A stretch of 43,355 bases of DNA from an uncultured Saprospiraceae bacterium (GCA_937997635.1 CALLFA010000069.1:1-43355); one strand, 5' to 3'. Shown: positions 1 to 8,800, counted from the stretch's first letter. The notes: generated by a model from the sequence alone, not told the origin. Numbers and translations: made by a program.

Positions 1-409
1 ACATATTTACAATGGCTGAATTTGGAACACCCAGCATCAAAGCACTGAAAGACTTACACGCCAACAAACAAGACTTAAAGCTCACATCATAGGTCTCAGA
101 CCATTGCTTCACATCTAATCCTTCGACTGTATCAAAATGAATAATCGAGCCGCTCAAACAAATCAAGCCATTAATTTGTCTGTATTTCTCTTTCACCTTA
201 CCGACACAACCCAGCATTGCTTTTTCATCCAATGTATCGACCTGAAAATAGTCCTGCACATAAAGATTTTCTGCGGCGACATCCTGTATGTCAATGCCGA
301 CAACAATTGCCTTTGCATCTTTGAACTTAGTTGAAAGTGAAATGCCAATTCCACTATTGGCACCGACAATGACATAAATGCTATCAGCTGCCTCAAATTT
401 TGCTTCCAT
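1..409 (-). CDS. SDR-family NAD(P)-dependent oxidoreductase, 3' end outside window
   Basis: The first 136 codons are visible. They start at an ATG (409) and run off the left edge. The protein opens with a beta strand and the glycine-rich nucleotide-binding signature VGANSGIG at residues 15-22, typical of classical short-chain dehydrogenases. An acidic residue follows the second strand (IVVGID), and the segment GLICLSGSI near residue 85 sits where the family NNAG motif normally is, but in altered form. The Ser-Tyr-Lys active site would lie beyond the window. The gene is 87 bp downstream of the succinate-semialdehyde dehydrogenase gene on the same strand, so it may be the last gene of the homoprotocatechuate operon. 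Its substrate cannot be told from what is visible. An altered motif means a divergent SDR is possible. Confidence 0.85.
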   Translation of the reverse strand, partial: MEAKFEAADSIYVIVGANSGIGISLSTKFKDAKAIVVGIDIQDVAAENLYVQDYFQVDTLDEKAMLGCVGKVKEKYRQINGLICLSGSIIHFDTVEGLDVKQWSETYDVSFKSCLLACKSFSALMLGVPNSAIVNM

Positions 410-473
410 TCTTGATTACTTTTCTTATCGCAATAACGTATAAGTTGATCTTTAAAGGTACTAAAAAATGTTT

Positions 474-494
474 CCTAGACCCTAGCTCCTAGCC
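474..494. repeat. Short heptamer array (three CCTAGNN units)
   Basis: Three consecutive 7-bp units, CCTAGAC, CCTAGCT and CCTAGCC, end two bases from the stop codon of the gene at 497. Read on that gene's coding strand they are GGCTAGG, AGCTAGG and GTCTAGG. This has the same CTA core and 7-bp period as the larger arrays near 21.9, 30.4 and 31.9 kb. Confidence 0.6.
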
Positions 495-496
495 TC

Positions 497-1954
497 TTAC
501 TCAACCCCACCCCAACACATATACTTAATGTTCAAAAAATCCTCAATACCATATTTGGACCCCTCTCGACCAATCCCACTTTCTTTTACACCTCCAAAAG
601 GGGCCACAGCAGTTGACAGCATCCCTGTATTGATTCCCACCATGCCATACTCTAATGCTTCAGCCACCCGCCAAATACGAGCATAGTCTCTGCCATAGAA
701 ATAAGAGGCTAAGCCATAATTGGTATCATTGGCTAGTGAGATGACTTCTTCTTCTGTTTTAAATTTGAAGACTGGTGCGACTGGGCCAAATATCTCTTCG
801 TTAAAGACCTTCATACTCGTTGTCGGATTGGCAATGATTGTTGGTTCGTAAATCAAGTCATTATCTGCTGACACCTTGCCACCTGTAACTATACGAGCAC
901 CGCCCTGCTGCGCATCTGCGACAACTTCCTTTACAAAGGACAGAGCTTTGTCTTCAATCAGCGGACCAATATGAACACCATTTTCAAGACCACTTCCCAT
1001 TGTAAGTCCTTTTGCCTTCTCAGAAAATCGATTTAGGAATTCATCATATATTCCTTCCTGTGCAAAAAGTCGATTGGAACAAACGCATGTCTGTCCGGCA
1101 TTTCTGAATTTTGATGCGATGGCGCCATCAACAGCTTTGTCAATATCCGCATCGTCAAAAACAATAAAAGGTGCATTTCCACCAAGTTCTAATGAAATCC
1201 GCTTGACACTATCTGCAGCTTGTCTTAATAGCAATTTCCCAACTCTCGTCGAACCCGTAAACGATATTTTTTTAACGAGTCGATTTGAGGTGAATTCATT
1301 TCCAATTGCAGGTGCATCATTGGTCGTGATGATGTTAAGCACACCTTTCGGGAAACCGGCTTGATCAGCCAACTCTGCTAATGCCAATGCTGATAATGGG
1401 GTCAGTTCAGATGGTTTTATGACGACGGTACATCCCGCGGCTAACGCTGGAGCTACTTTTCTTGTAATCATGGCATTGGGAAAATTCCACGGTGTGATTG
1501 CCCCTAAAACTCCCACAGGTTGTTTGATCACCGTAATGCGTTTATCGCGACCATGTCCTGGAATGACATCTCCGTAGGTACGCCTGGCTTCTTCTGCAAA
1601 CCATTCGACAAAACTTGCTCCATAGCGTATTTCACCTTTTGCTTCAGCAAGTGGTTTTCCTTGTTCGGTCGTCAACAATCGCGCTAGCTCATCAACATGA
1701 TCCAATTGCAATTGATGCCATTGTTTGAGAATGCTTGCCCGCTCCCCTGCCGTGTAGTCCCGCCATTCTTTGAAGGCAACATGAGCAGCTTCTATGGCTT
1801 CTCTACATTCGCTTATTCCCATATCAGGAACTGTTCCAATCAATTCTCTATTAAATGGATTATGCACATCAATTGTCGCACCATTTTTGGCAGACATCCA
1901 GTTTCCATTGATGAAACATTCTGATTTAAATAGTGTGGAATTTGACATTGCCAT
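497..1954 (-). CDS. gabD: NAD(P)-dependent succinate-semialdehyde dehydrogenase (aldehyde dehydrogenase family)
   Basis: Oxidises succinic semialdehyde to succinate, the last step of homoprotocatechuate meta-cleavage after the aldolase HpaI releases succinic semialdehyde. The 485-residue length and residues fit the GabD branch of the aldehyde dehydrogenases. The catalytic cysteine is C290 in NAGQTC, the general base is E256 in LELGGN, N157 lies in TPWNFP and the cofactor lysine is K180 in IKPSE. It is the fourth gene of the leftward operon and starts 35 bp after hpaF. The family also contains glutarate-semialdehyde and other aldehyde dehydrogenases, so the substrate rests on context. Another aldehyde formed upstream, such as dihydroxyphenylacetaldehyde, is possible. 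A 7-bp repeat array begins immediately past the stop. Confidence 0.88.
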   Translation of the reverse strand: MAMSNSTLFKSECFINGNWMSAKNGATIDVHNPFNRELIGTVPDMGISECREAIEAAHVAFKEWRDYTAGERASILKQWHQLQLDHVDELARLLTTEQGKPLAEAKGEIRYGASFVEWFAEEARRTYGDVIPGHGRDKRITVIKQPVGVLGAITPWNFPNAMITRKVAPALAAGCTVVIKPSELTPLSALALAELADQAGFPKGVLNIITTNDAPAIGNEFTSNRLVKKISFTGSTRVGKLLLRQAADSVKRISLELGGNAPFIVFDDADIDKAVDGAIASKFRNAGQTCVCSNRLFAQEGIYDEFLNRFSEKAKGLTMGSGLENGVHIGPLIEDKALSFVKEVVADAQQGGARIVTGGKVSADNDLIYEPTIIANPTTSMKVFNEEIFGPVAPVFKFKTEEEVISLANDTNYGLASYFYGRDYARIWRVAEALEYGMVGINTGMLSTAVAPFGGVKESGIGREGSKYGIEDFLNIKYMCWGGVE

Positions 1955-1989
1955 TTGAGCTTAGTTTAGATGAGACTGGATCGAAAATG

Positions 1990-2376
1990 TTAATCTATTT
2001 TGTGTTCTTCTCTTTCACGAATACTGTTATATGTCAGATCAATGCCTTTAAGCAACTCCTTTACTTCTGTAGAGAGAATGATGGATTTAGCTTCTACATC
2101 TTCACTCAAATATTGCTTCATTAGTGCCATACCAATTTCAGAAAATTGTTTTCGAATGTGTATGCTTCTCCCCTCACGCAAACGAAATAATAAGTTTACC
2201 ATTTTAAAGTCTTCATTTCCGTTTACAATTACATACTGATCTGACGACACGACTCTACACTTAATGCCTAATTCTGTAGCATGTCCTGTTGCGACCAATT
2301 GCTGACCCAATTCTTTAAAAAAAGAATGGAAGTTCATCTTGACATTAGAACTGCATTCGAGGGTGATGTGGGGCAT
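1990..2376 (-). CDS. hpaF: 5-carboxymethyl-2-hydroxymuconate delta-isomerase
   Basis: Isomerises 5-carboxymethyl-2-hydroxymuconate to 5-oxopent-3-ene-1,2,5-tricarboxylate, the third step after ring cleavage. The 128-residue length is usual for the CHMI family. The mature protein would begin with proline (MPHITLECS), the N-terminal catalytic base shared by the tautomerase superfamily once Met is removed. The conserved FRLREGRS-like segment near residue 66 and the long C-terminal helix also fit. It lies between hpaD and the semialdehyde dehydrogenase gene with 43 and 35 bp gaps, which implies co-transcription. Confidence 0.88.
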   Translation of the reverse strand: MPHITLECSSNVKMNFHSFFKELGQQLVATGHATELGIKCRVVSSDQYVIVNGNEDFKMVNLLFRLREGRSIHIRKQFSEIGMALMKQYLSEDVEAKSIILSTEVKELLKGIDLTYNSIREREEHKID

Positions 2377-2419
2377 GGTTTATTCAATTTTAATTAAAAA
2401 CTAAAAAAATAAGAAGCAA

Positions 2420-3415
2420 CTATATCAAATCTTCAGCTCCAGAAATAATTGGGTTGGATTCTATATCAGATTCTCTCACATCAACTCCTTTAAATACGGA
2501 CCCATGCTCAAACCAAGACTTAGGTGCAGGAGCACCCCATAATGTTTGCCTTTTTGGATCTCTTAAATCCCAGCCTAAGGGCTCCCAATCTGTATCCACA
2601 GTCAAATAGTCGCTTGTAAACGGCTCTAATCTATGACCATCTGGGTCTAAAATATACAAAAAGAATGCATTCGATATGCCGTGTCTGCCAGGTCCTCGCT
2701 CGATGTTATCAACATAACCTTCAGAGGCCATGAGATCCAATAAATGGATGATGTTGTTGATACTCGCTGTCCAAATTCCCGTGTGGTGTAGTCTAGGCCC
2801 TTTCCCATTGGTCAAAGCAAGGTCATGCACATTACCTTTGCGGTGTGTCCATGCAGCCCACATATCCCCTTTCTCCGTCAAGGTATATTCTGTCAATCGA
2901 AAGCCCAGATGTTGTATGGCAAATTCGTAAGATGCTTGGCAATTTGGCGTAAAACAGTTGATGTGGTCAAAACGCAATGGTGCAAGTCCTTTGTATTTAG
3001 CAAACTCTCTCATCATCGTCGGCACTCTTGTTTGTACTGCATGAAATTCTAAAGGCAAGCCTTGTGGAGATGATACGGATAAAGTGCGGTTTTCTGCATA
3101 TCGCTCTACCCATTCCACCTGAATGCCCATATCACTAAAGTATGCATGCATCTTATCTAAATCTTCTTCAAAAGCGACCTTAAAGCCTAGTGCAATTACT
3201 TCTGGAGTCTCTCCTTCTTCCAACACATAGCAGTGATGATTTTTTTCTTCTAAACCACGCAAATACAGCGTTCTGCCAACTTGCTCAGTTTCTATAAATC
3301 CCATGATGTCCACATAAAATTTGCGGGACTCTTCTAAATCCTTTACGATGTAATGCGTATGGCTGCACCTGAGGATATTGAATGGGAGTTGATGATTGTG
3401 ATTAATAAGAGCCAT
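2420..3415 (-). CDS. hpaD: 3,4-dihydroxyphenylacetate (homoprotocatechuate) 2,3-dioxygenase
   Basis: Extradiol ring-cleaving dioxygenase of the vicinal oxygen chelate fold. It converts homoprotocatechuate and O2 to 5-carboxymethyl-2-hydroxymuconate semialdehyde. At 331 residues it has two glyoxalase-like modules (about 15-125 and 145-265). The metal triad is visible: H151 in FDHINCF, H211 in LHHTGIW and E264 in HRLEPF. H197 in GNVHDLA matches the second-sphere catalytic histidine of the Brevibacterium and Arthrobacter enzymes. The tail SDYLTVDTDWEPLGWDL is typical of HPCD and not of catechol 2,3-dioxygenases, so the assignment is strong. It is the second gene of the leftward operon, 21 bp after hpaE. 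Confidence 0.93.
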   Translation of the reverse strand: MALINHNHQLPFNILRCSHTHYIVKDLEESRKFYVDIMGFIETEQVGRTLYLRGLEEKNHHCYVLEEGETPEVIALGFKVAFEEDLDKMHAYFSDMGIQVEWVERYAENRTLSVSSPQGLPLEFHAVQTRVPTMMREFAKYKGLAPLRFDHINCFTPNCQASYEFAIQHLGFRLTEYTLTEKGDMWAAWTHRKGNVHDLALTNGKGPRLHHTGIWTASINNIIHLLDLMASEGYVDNIERGPGRHGISNAFFLYILDPDGHRLEPFTSDYLTVDTDWEPLGWDLRDPKRQTLWGAPAPKSWFEHGSVFKGVDVRESDIESNPIISGAEDLI

Positions 3416-3436
3416 ATATAATTTCTATTCAAATAA

Positions 3437-4948
3437 TTATGAATTTCCCAATTTTGGAATAACATGATCACCCAATGCCACAGCAATATTTTTTGTCTCC
3501 ATATAAAAGTCAAAACTGTACTCTCCACCATCTCTACCAATACCACTATTTTTCACACCGCCAAAAGGAGCAGGCAAATGCCTCACGTTTTGCGAATTGA
3601 TCCAGACCATTCCTGACTCAACATTTAACGCCATGCGATGACCTCGACTACTGTCTTTTGTCCATATGTATGCCGTCAATCCATACTGAACAGAATTCGC
3701 TATTTCAACAGCTTCGGCCTCATCTTTAAACGGGATAACTGTCAGAAACGGTCCAAACACTTCTTCTTGAGATATCCGCATATCTTTGTGTGCATCAGTA
3801 AATAATGTTGGATTCACATAACATCCAACCATGTCTGGAGCATCGCCTCCAACTGCTAATGTTGCTCCATCATGTTTGCCAATTTCTCCGTAACTAAGCA
3901 CCTTATCTTGATGCACTTTATGTATCATTGGACCAATCTCAGTTGCAGGGTCAAGTGGATCACCAATGATTAGATTGGATACTCTTTGTTTTAATTTTTC
4001 TACAAAAGGCCCATAAATACTTTCTTGCAACAATAGTCGACTGCCTGAGGTACATCTTTCCCCATTCAAACTGTATTTCATAAAAATGGCAGCATCTAAT
4101 GCACGATCCAAGTCAGCATCCTCAAATACGATCGTCGGGTTTTGGCCTCCTAGCTCTAGATGGACTCGCTTAAGTGTCGGAGCACCTTGCTTCATAATCA
4201 AGCTACCTGTGTTGGTCTCACCGATAAATGCGATTGCTTTGATTGCTTCATGTTCAGTCAATGCTTTACCTGCTGATTCTCCAAAACCATGGACAACATT
4301 CCATACACCCGAAGGTAGGCCAGCTTCATGAGCAAGTTCGCACAATAAGGTCGCAGTCACTGGACTTAGTTCCGCGGGTTTATGCACAACTGTGCAGCCA
4401 GAAGCTAATGCAGGTGCAATTTTCCATGTGCTCAACATGAATGGCGTATTCCAAGGAGTGATCACACCTACGGGGCCAATCGGTTGTTTGACTGTAAAAT
4501 TCAAATGATGCGTATCTGGAGTTGACAAACCATTAGGTGCATCAATGACTTTATCTCCAAAATAGCGAAAATTTGCAGCACCTCTGATTGCAGCCTTTTT
4601 CATAAACCGAATGGGCTGTCCAGTATCATAGCTTTCTAATACAGCTATTCTATCTGCGTGTTCTTCAATTTTATCTGCAATGGCATACATTATATCTCTC
4701 CTCTTTTTATGCGGCCACTTTTTCCATTCATTAAATGCTTTTTTTGCAGCAAGTGCAGCCAAATCAACATCAGCTTCCGTGGATTTAGTGACAGCACAAA
4801 TTTTTTCATTATCAACAGGAGAGTAATTTGAAAATGATTCTCCGGATACTGACAATTGATGATTGCCATCAATAATATTTACAATTCCTTGAGATGGGAT
4901 TTGTTTTAATGCTGATGCGAGTAGGTCTTTATTTTCTTGATAAGCCAT
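3437..4948 (-). CDS. hpaE: 5-carboxymethyl-2-hydroxymuconate semialdehyde dehydrogenase
   Basis: Aldehyde dehydrogenase that oxidises the ring-cleavage product of HpaD to 5-carboxymethyl-2-hydroxymuconate with NAD+. At 503 residues it carries N167 in TPWNTP, base E265 in LELGGQ, and nucleophile C299 in NGERCTSGSR. The ERCTSGSR stretch is characteristic of HpaE-type enzymes. It is the first gene of the leftward operon and is followed 21 bp later by hpaD. The ATG at 4948 is about 21 bases from the predicted transcription start. A neighbouring aldehyde dehydrogenase gene is only distantly similar, so the two are not a recent duplication. Confidence 0.92.
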   Translation of the reverse strand: MAYQENKDLLASALKQIPSQGIVNIIDGNHQLSVSGESFSNYSPVDNEKICAVTKSTEADVDLAALAAKKAFNEWKKWPHKKRRDIMYAIADKIEEHADRIAVLESYDTGQPIRFMKKAAIRGAANFRYFGDKVIDAPNGLSTPDTHHLNFTVKQPIGPVGVITPWNTPFMLSTWKIAPALASGCTVVHKPAELSPVTATLLCELAHEAGLPSGVWNVVHGFGESAGKALTEHEAIKAIAFIGETNTGSLIMKQGAPTLKRVHLELGGQNPTIVFEDADLDRALDAAIFMKYSLNGERCTSGSRLLLQESIYGPFVEKLKQRVSNLIIGDPLDPATEIGPMIHKVHQDKVLSYGEIGKHDGATLAVGGDAPDMVGCYVNPTLFTDAHKDMRISQEEVFGPFLTVIPFKDEAEAVEIANSVQYGLTAYIWTKDSSRGHRMALNVESGMVWINSQNVRHLPAPFGGVKNSGIGRDGGEYSFDFYMETKNIAVALGDHVIPKLGNS

Positions 4949-4975
4949 GTTATAATGTTAACCATTTATTTACAA

Positions 4976-5004
4976 TAAAGTTAATAAGCATAACAATACA
5001 TCAA
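4976..5004 (-). promoter_or_regulatory. Candidate promoter of the hpaE-hpaD-hpaF operon
   Basis: On the minus strand a TTG (5004-5002) is followed after 18 bases by TAACTTTA (4983-4976). The latter matches the Bacteroidota -7 consensus TAnnTTTG in seven of eight positions. The predicted leader would be about 20 bases. The element is judged by eye only. Confidence 0.4.
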
Positions 5005-5035
5005 GTTGAACTTTTCGCAAATCACTATTGCACAA

Positions 5036-5068
5036 TTTGACAGAGTCTCTTTTTCAACAATTTCTTTG
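5036..5068 (+). promoter_or_regulatory. Candidate promoter of hpaH-hpaI
   Basis: TTTG (5036-5039) and TTTCTTTG (5061-5068) are separated by 21 bases. They resemble the Bacteroidota -33 TTTG and -7 TAnnTTTG elements, with one mismatch in the -7. It shares the 156-bp divergent region with the opposite promoter, so one regulator site could control both arms. Confidence 0.35.
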
Positions 5069-5104
5069 ACTATCTTCATGGAAGGCAAAACAAGTAATTG
5101 ACCA

Positions 5105-5914
5105 ATGGTTAGCTTAACAAAAGTAGACATACTCAAGGAAGCAAAGCGTCATCACCATGCAGAGAAAACAAGATCGCAGATTTCTGCTGTGACAAATCAC
5201 TATCCCGATATGACCATTTCTGATGCTTATGAAATTCAAACAGCATGGATAGACCTTAAATTAAATGAAGGTAGGTCTATCGTCGGTCATAAAATCGGTT
5301 TAACCTCTAAAGTGATGCAACGCCTATTTGGTATTGATGAACCAGACTTTGGTATTTTATTGGATGATATGGTTTTCGATAACAACGCGCATATCGAAAC
5401 TGATCGATTTTCAGATGCCCATATTGAAGTTGAATTGGCCTTCTATTTAAAAAAGGAATTGAGCGGGGCTAGTCTTACCATCGATCAAGTACTTGATGCT
5501 ACAGAATATATTGTTCCTTCCCTCGAATTAATTGCCGCTAGATCATTTAGAGTGGATCCTGACACTGGTTATAAGCGGACAGTAAAAGATACTATCTCGG
5601 ATAATGCTGCTAATGGAGGAATTATTCTTGGAGATATACATACTCATCCAGCAGACATTGACATGCGTTGGATTTCTGCCTTGTTGTATAAAAATGGTGT
5701 GATTGAGGAATCAGGAGTTGCAGCTGCCGTATTGGATCACCCAGCAAATGGCATTATCTGGCTAGCCAAACGCTACGCTGAGTATGGTCGCAAATTATTG
5801 CCAGGTCAAATTATATTATCAGGTTCGTTCACAAGCGCAATTAAAGTGGAAAAAGGCGATCACATCAAGGCAGAATTTAATAATCTTGGGACTATCGAAT
5901 GTTATTTTGAATGA
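5105..5914 (+). CDS. hpaH: 2-oxo-hept-4-ene-1,7-dioate hydratase
   Basis: Adds water to 2-oxohept-3/4-ene-1,7-dioate to give 4-hydroxy-2-oxoheptanedioate, the substrate of HpaI. The protein has 269 residues, the usual length for HpaH/HpcG, and belongs to the hydratase/decarboxylase branch of the FAH-like fold. The GHKIGLTSKVMQ segment (61-72), the acidic metal ligands E108 and E110 in HIEVELAF, and E141 in PSLELIAAR are visible, as is the family SGSFT motif near residue 239. It starts the rightward arm of the cluster and is separated from hpaI by 48 bp. Related enzymes act on 2-hydroxypenta-2,4-dienoate; the neighbours favour the C7 diacid. Confidence 0.9.
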   Translation: MVSLTKVDILKEAKRHHHAEKTRSQISAVTNHYPDMTISDAYEIQTAWIDLKLNEGRSIVGHKIGLTSKVMQRLFGIDEPDFGILLDDMVFDNNAHIETDRFSDAHIEVELAFYLKKELSGASLTIDQVLDATEYIVPSLELIAARSFRVDPDTGYKRTVKDTISDNAANGGIILGDIHTHPADIDMRWISALLYKNGVIEESGVAAAVLDHPANGIIWLAKRYAEYGRKLLPGQIILSGSFTSAIKVEKGDHIKAEFNNLGTIECYFE

Positions 5915-5962
5915 GTATATAATCATACATTATAGATCTATTTATAAACAATAAATCAGACT

Positions 5963-6763
5963 ATGGAGTTACGAAAAAATAAATTCAAACAACTGATGCA
6001 GGATCGAACACCTGCAGTTGGGATTTGGAATGGCATACACCATCCTAGCGTTGCAGAGATTCTAGCAGGTTCAGGATTTGACTGGATTTGTATTGATGCC
6101 GAACATGTTCCCTATGATATACTATCGATACAAACCAGTGTCATGGCCTTGCAATCTCATCAAGTGAGTGCCGTTGTCAGAATTCCAGAATTAAATACGG
6201 CTTACATAAAGCAACTGTTAGATATTGGTGTCTTGAATATCCTGGTACCGATGGTTGAGACGGTCGAACAAGCACAGTTACTCGTTGATTCAATGTATTA
6301 TCCACCCAAAGGGATTCGGGGTGTGGGCACAGCACTGTCACGATCTGCTCAATGGAATCGAGTAGACGGTTATTTTGAAAAAGCTGGAAATGAATTGTGC
6401 CCAATTGGTCAAATCGAAAGTATAAAAGCTGTTGAAGCATTAGATGACATATTAGAAGTGGATGGATTTGATGTCTTGTTTATCGGTCCAGCAGATTTAG
6501 CGGCTACAATGGGGTATTTGGGAAATGCTTCTCATAAGGATGTTGTTGATACTGTAAAAGATTGTATTCGGAAAATAAATGATGCAGGAAAGATCGCTGG
6601 CTTTTTAACTGCATCAAAGGAACTGGCATTGGAATATAAAAATGAAGGTGCACTAATGATCGGTGTGGGCTTAGATACACTCTTATTGAGTAAAGCTGCT
6701 GCAACATTAGCACAGGAATTTAATCCACATCTTGGCAGCAAAGAGAGTTCTACTTTTTATTAA
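5963..6763 (+). CDS. hpaI: 4-hydroxy-2-oxoheptane-1,7-dioate aldolase
   Basis: Class II, metal-dependent aldolase that splits 4-hydroxy-2-oxoheptanedioate into pyruvate and succinic semialdehyde. Its 266 residues match the HpcH/HpaI family. Key residues are visible: H48 in IDAEHVP (catalytic base), R73 in VRIPE, metal ligand E152 in GQIES, and D178 in FIGPADLA. Pyruvate enters central metabolism, and succinic semialdehyde is the expected substrate of the dehydrogenase encoded at 497-1954. It is the second gene of the rightward arm and converges on the AraC-type regulator gene with a 16-bp gap. Confidence 0.92.
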   Translation: MELRKNKFKQLMQDRTPAVGIWNGIHHPSVAEILAGSGFDWICIDAEHVPYDILSIQTSVMALQSHQVSAVVRIPELNTAYIKQLLDIGVLNILVPMVETVEQAQLLVDSMYYPPKGIRGVGTALSRSAQWNRVDGYFEKAGNELCPIGQIESIKAVEALDDILEVDGFDVLFIGPADLAATMGYLGNASHKDVVDTVKDCIRKINDAGKIAGFLTASKELALEYKNEGALMIGVGLDTLLLSKAAATLAQEFNPHLGSKESSTFY

Positions 6764-6779
6764 TTGATGGCAACAACCA

Positions 6780-7631
6780 TCACTTCTTTGATTGTTTGAA
6801 TTCGCCAGGTGTACATTGTGTGGCTTTTTTAAAATACCGACAAAAATATCCTAGGTCTTTATAACCTAAACTATGAGAAATCTCCTTCAAAGGAAGGGAT
6901 GTATATAAGAGTAGACGTTTTGCTTCATTCAACACGCGCTCGCTTAATATGGTCTTTGCTGTTTTCCCTGATTTGTCTTTACAAATGCTAGTCAGTTTTC
7001 GTTTCGAAATGCCCATTTGATTAGCATAAAATGACATGTCTTGAGAATCCTTAAACGATTGTTCAACGAGCTGGATATATTGTAAATATTTGTCCTGTTC
7101 ATAATTCGTTTTAAGCTTTACGGATGCGGTCTGTTTATGCATGATAATCAGAATCGGATATACTAAGTGATGCAATAGAAAACAGTCAATGTCTTCTTTA
7201 TTATACTCAATAAGCATGCGATTAACTGTTTCCATTATAAACACTTCTTCTGATTTAGGTAGCTGTATTTCAGAAAACTGTCTTAGTGAAAACAACATAT
7301 TGTGATACACGCCTTCTTGTTCGATTGATGGTGTTGGTAGAATTATATCTTTGAATCGAATGAGATAACCATTTACATTTTGAGCATACAAAAAGTTGTG
7401 TACTTGACCTTTTGAAATAAAATAAAGTGTATTAGGCATGAGATCATAACGCACACCATCTATTTCATGTCTTCCTGCGCCATCAATGATATACAGTATT
7501 TCATAGAATTCATGGCGGTGAGGAGATTCATCAATCGTGTCTGCATCAAATGTCTCTATGATTTTACGGATCAAAATAGATTCATCATGCGTCTGAAATG
7601 GGATGAATTGTTTATCAATTTTTGTGCTCAT
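6780..7631 (-). CDS. hpaA: AraC-family transcriptional regulator, probable HpaA-type activator
   Basis: Predicted DNA-binding regulator of 283 residues. The N-terminal half (about 20-110) is a cupin-like AraC effector domain with the HRHEFYEILYI and GQVHNF segments. The C-terminal 100 residues carry two helix-turn-helix units, including KEISHSLGYKDLGYFCRYFKK with the family GF/Y-F-R-FK pattern. In enterobacteria HpaA is an AraC-type activator responding to 4-hydroxyphenylacetate. By position between the catabolic arms this gene probably responds to a hydroxyphenyl compound, but the effector is inferred. It is divergent from the operon at 7706 and convergent with hpaI. Confidence 0.85.
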   Translation of the reverse strand: MSTKIDKQFIPFQTHDESILIRKIIETFDADTIDESPHRHEFYEILYIIDGAGRHEIDGVRYDLMPNTLYFISKGQVHNFLYAQNVNGYLIRFKDIILPTPSIEQEGVYHNMLFSLRQFSEIQLPKSEEVFIMETVNRMLIEYNKEDIDCFLLHHLVYPILIIMHKQTASVKLKTNYEQDKYLQYIQLVEQSFKDSQDMSFYANQMGISKRKLTSICKDKSGKTAKTILSERVLNEAKRLLLYTSLPLKEISHSLGYKDLGYFCRYFKKATQCTPGEFKQSKK

Positions 7632-7673
7632 TTGAATACGTCAATGTACAATACATATAAGTAAAAGAAAAGA

Positions 7674-7681
7674 TAATTTTG
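7674..7681 (+). promoter_or_regulatory. Candidate -7 promoter element for the 7706-9888 operon
   Basis: TAATTTTG is a perfect match to TAnnTTTG and lies 24 bases before the ATG at 7706. No clear TTTG -33 element lies at the usual spacing, so an activator may be needed. The hpaA-type regulator gene starts 74 bp away on the other strand. Confidence 0.4.
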
Positions 7682-7705
7682 TGAAAAGCTTTAATTATTG
7701 ACAAT

Positions 7706-8800
7706 ATGAACCAATGTTATTTGCCAAAATCTTCAAGTATTGACGCACTCGAGAGAGAGCACCAATCAGAGATGAATAAAATCAATTTCTTTCATGGTCG
7801 CATTAAAAACCAAATTGACATCATTTTAGGAGAAACCTACATTTTGAAAAATGTCATTTCTTCATTTGAGGATTTTTCATTGGCATTGAGTGCATTAATC
7901 AATCCTGACATTGCATTCCAAGAGGGACAATTGTCTGACTATGACATGACAGATAAATTTGATATTTACGACAAATATTTTGAAGTAGTAAGAGTAGATC
8001 ATATGTCTACAGGTCAATTCATACAACAATACTTAGATACATCAGCAGAACTCATCAGCGAATTGCAACACACTTCTATGTCAAGAGGTGAGATCGCCTT
8101 TATGCTCAAAGCTTGGGAAGCATCTAACGAAATATTGCTTGAAAACGAAGTGATAGATGCCGTGACATACACCGAACGTTCAGCATGTGCTTTTGCACCA
8201 CCGTCAAATGAGGAAAGAGCTTTGTATCGATGGAAACTCGCACACCATGGCTTTGCGCTATTTCTTATCTTTTCAGGCTATTGTTTCAAAAAAGCTATAG
8301 AGCTGATACGACTGGGCGTCTATTCTGAAAAATTAGCAGACTGGATTGATAAAGGAGCTCATTTATTTAGAGCAACAACAGCATGTATGGAATTTGGTAA
8401 TAGTTTTACTGCTACCATATACCGCAGCGTTGTCAGACCAGATATGAGTAGAGCAAATGAAGAAGCAAATTTACCAAATGGCTTTTCTGGCACTCAAAAC
8501 TTTGAATATGTGCAGTGGAGAAAATTAAAAATTGAACTGCTGGGTCTGATCAAAGAACATAAGCGTGAACTTCCAATACATGTGATGGATGCTATTGAAT
8601 TATTCAGAGCATACTATTTAGAAGACATGCACATTCACTCGATCATTGCTGGCCGTATGGTAGGCATTGAGAAATCCTTATTGCAAGATGGCATCAGCAA
8701 AAACAAATCTAAACCGATGAAAATTACGGCAGCAGATATGTTGCGGATGATGGCAAAAGCTAGAGAAAAGGAGTGTGAATTTATTTTATCTAATCATTAA
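7706..8800 (+). CDS. Conserved protein, candidate heme-dependent aromatic (tyrosine?) hydroxylase
   Basis: Soluble, mostly helical 364-residue protein with no signal peptide. I do not recognise it with certainty. The segments WKLAHHGFALFL (176-187), HLFRATTACMEFGNSF (219-234), YRSVVRPDM (239-247) and NGFSGTQNFEY (258-268) recall from memory the heme-dependent tyrosine hydroxylases of the LmbB2 type, which belong with PrnB and tryptophan/indoleamine dioxygenases. H180 or H181 would then be candidate axial heme ligands. Context supports an aromatic substrate: it is followed after 8 bp by an aminotransferase gene and sits next to a homoprotocatechuate pathway that lacks its usual hydroxylase genes. 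If so, it would make DOPA from tyrosine. An unrelated helical enzyme or a PrnB-like protein of other function remains possible. Confidence 0.5.
   Translation: MNQCYLPKSSSIDALEREHQSEMNKINFFHGRIKNQIDIILGETYILKNVISSFEDFSLALSALINPDIAFQEGQLSDYDMTDKFDIYDKYFEVVRVDHMSTGQFIQQYLDTSAELISELQHTSMSRGEIAFMLKAWEASNEILLENEVIDAVTYTERSACAFAPPSNEERALYRWKLAHHGFALFLIFSGYCFKKAIELIRLGVYSEKLADWIDKGAHLFRATTACMEFGNSFTATIYRSVVRPDMSRANEEANLPNGFSGTQNFEYVQWRKLKIELLGLIKEHKRELPIHVMDAIELFRAYYLEDMHIHSIIAGRMVGIEKSLLQDGISKNKSKPMKITAADMLRMMAKAREKECEFILSNH

Noticed and set aside
6765-6782. Terminator between hpaI and the AraC-type gene
   Set aside because: TGATGG/CCATCA is only a 6-bp stem and is not followed by a T run on either strand.
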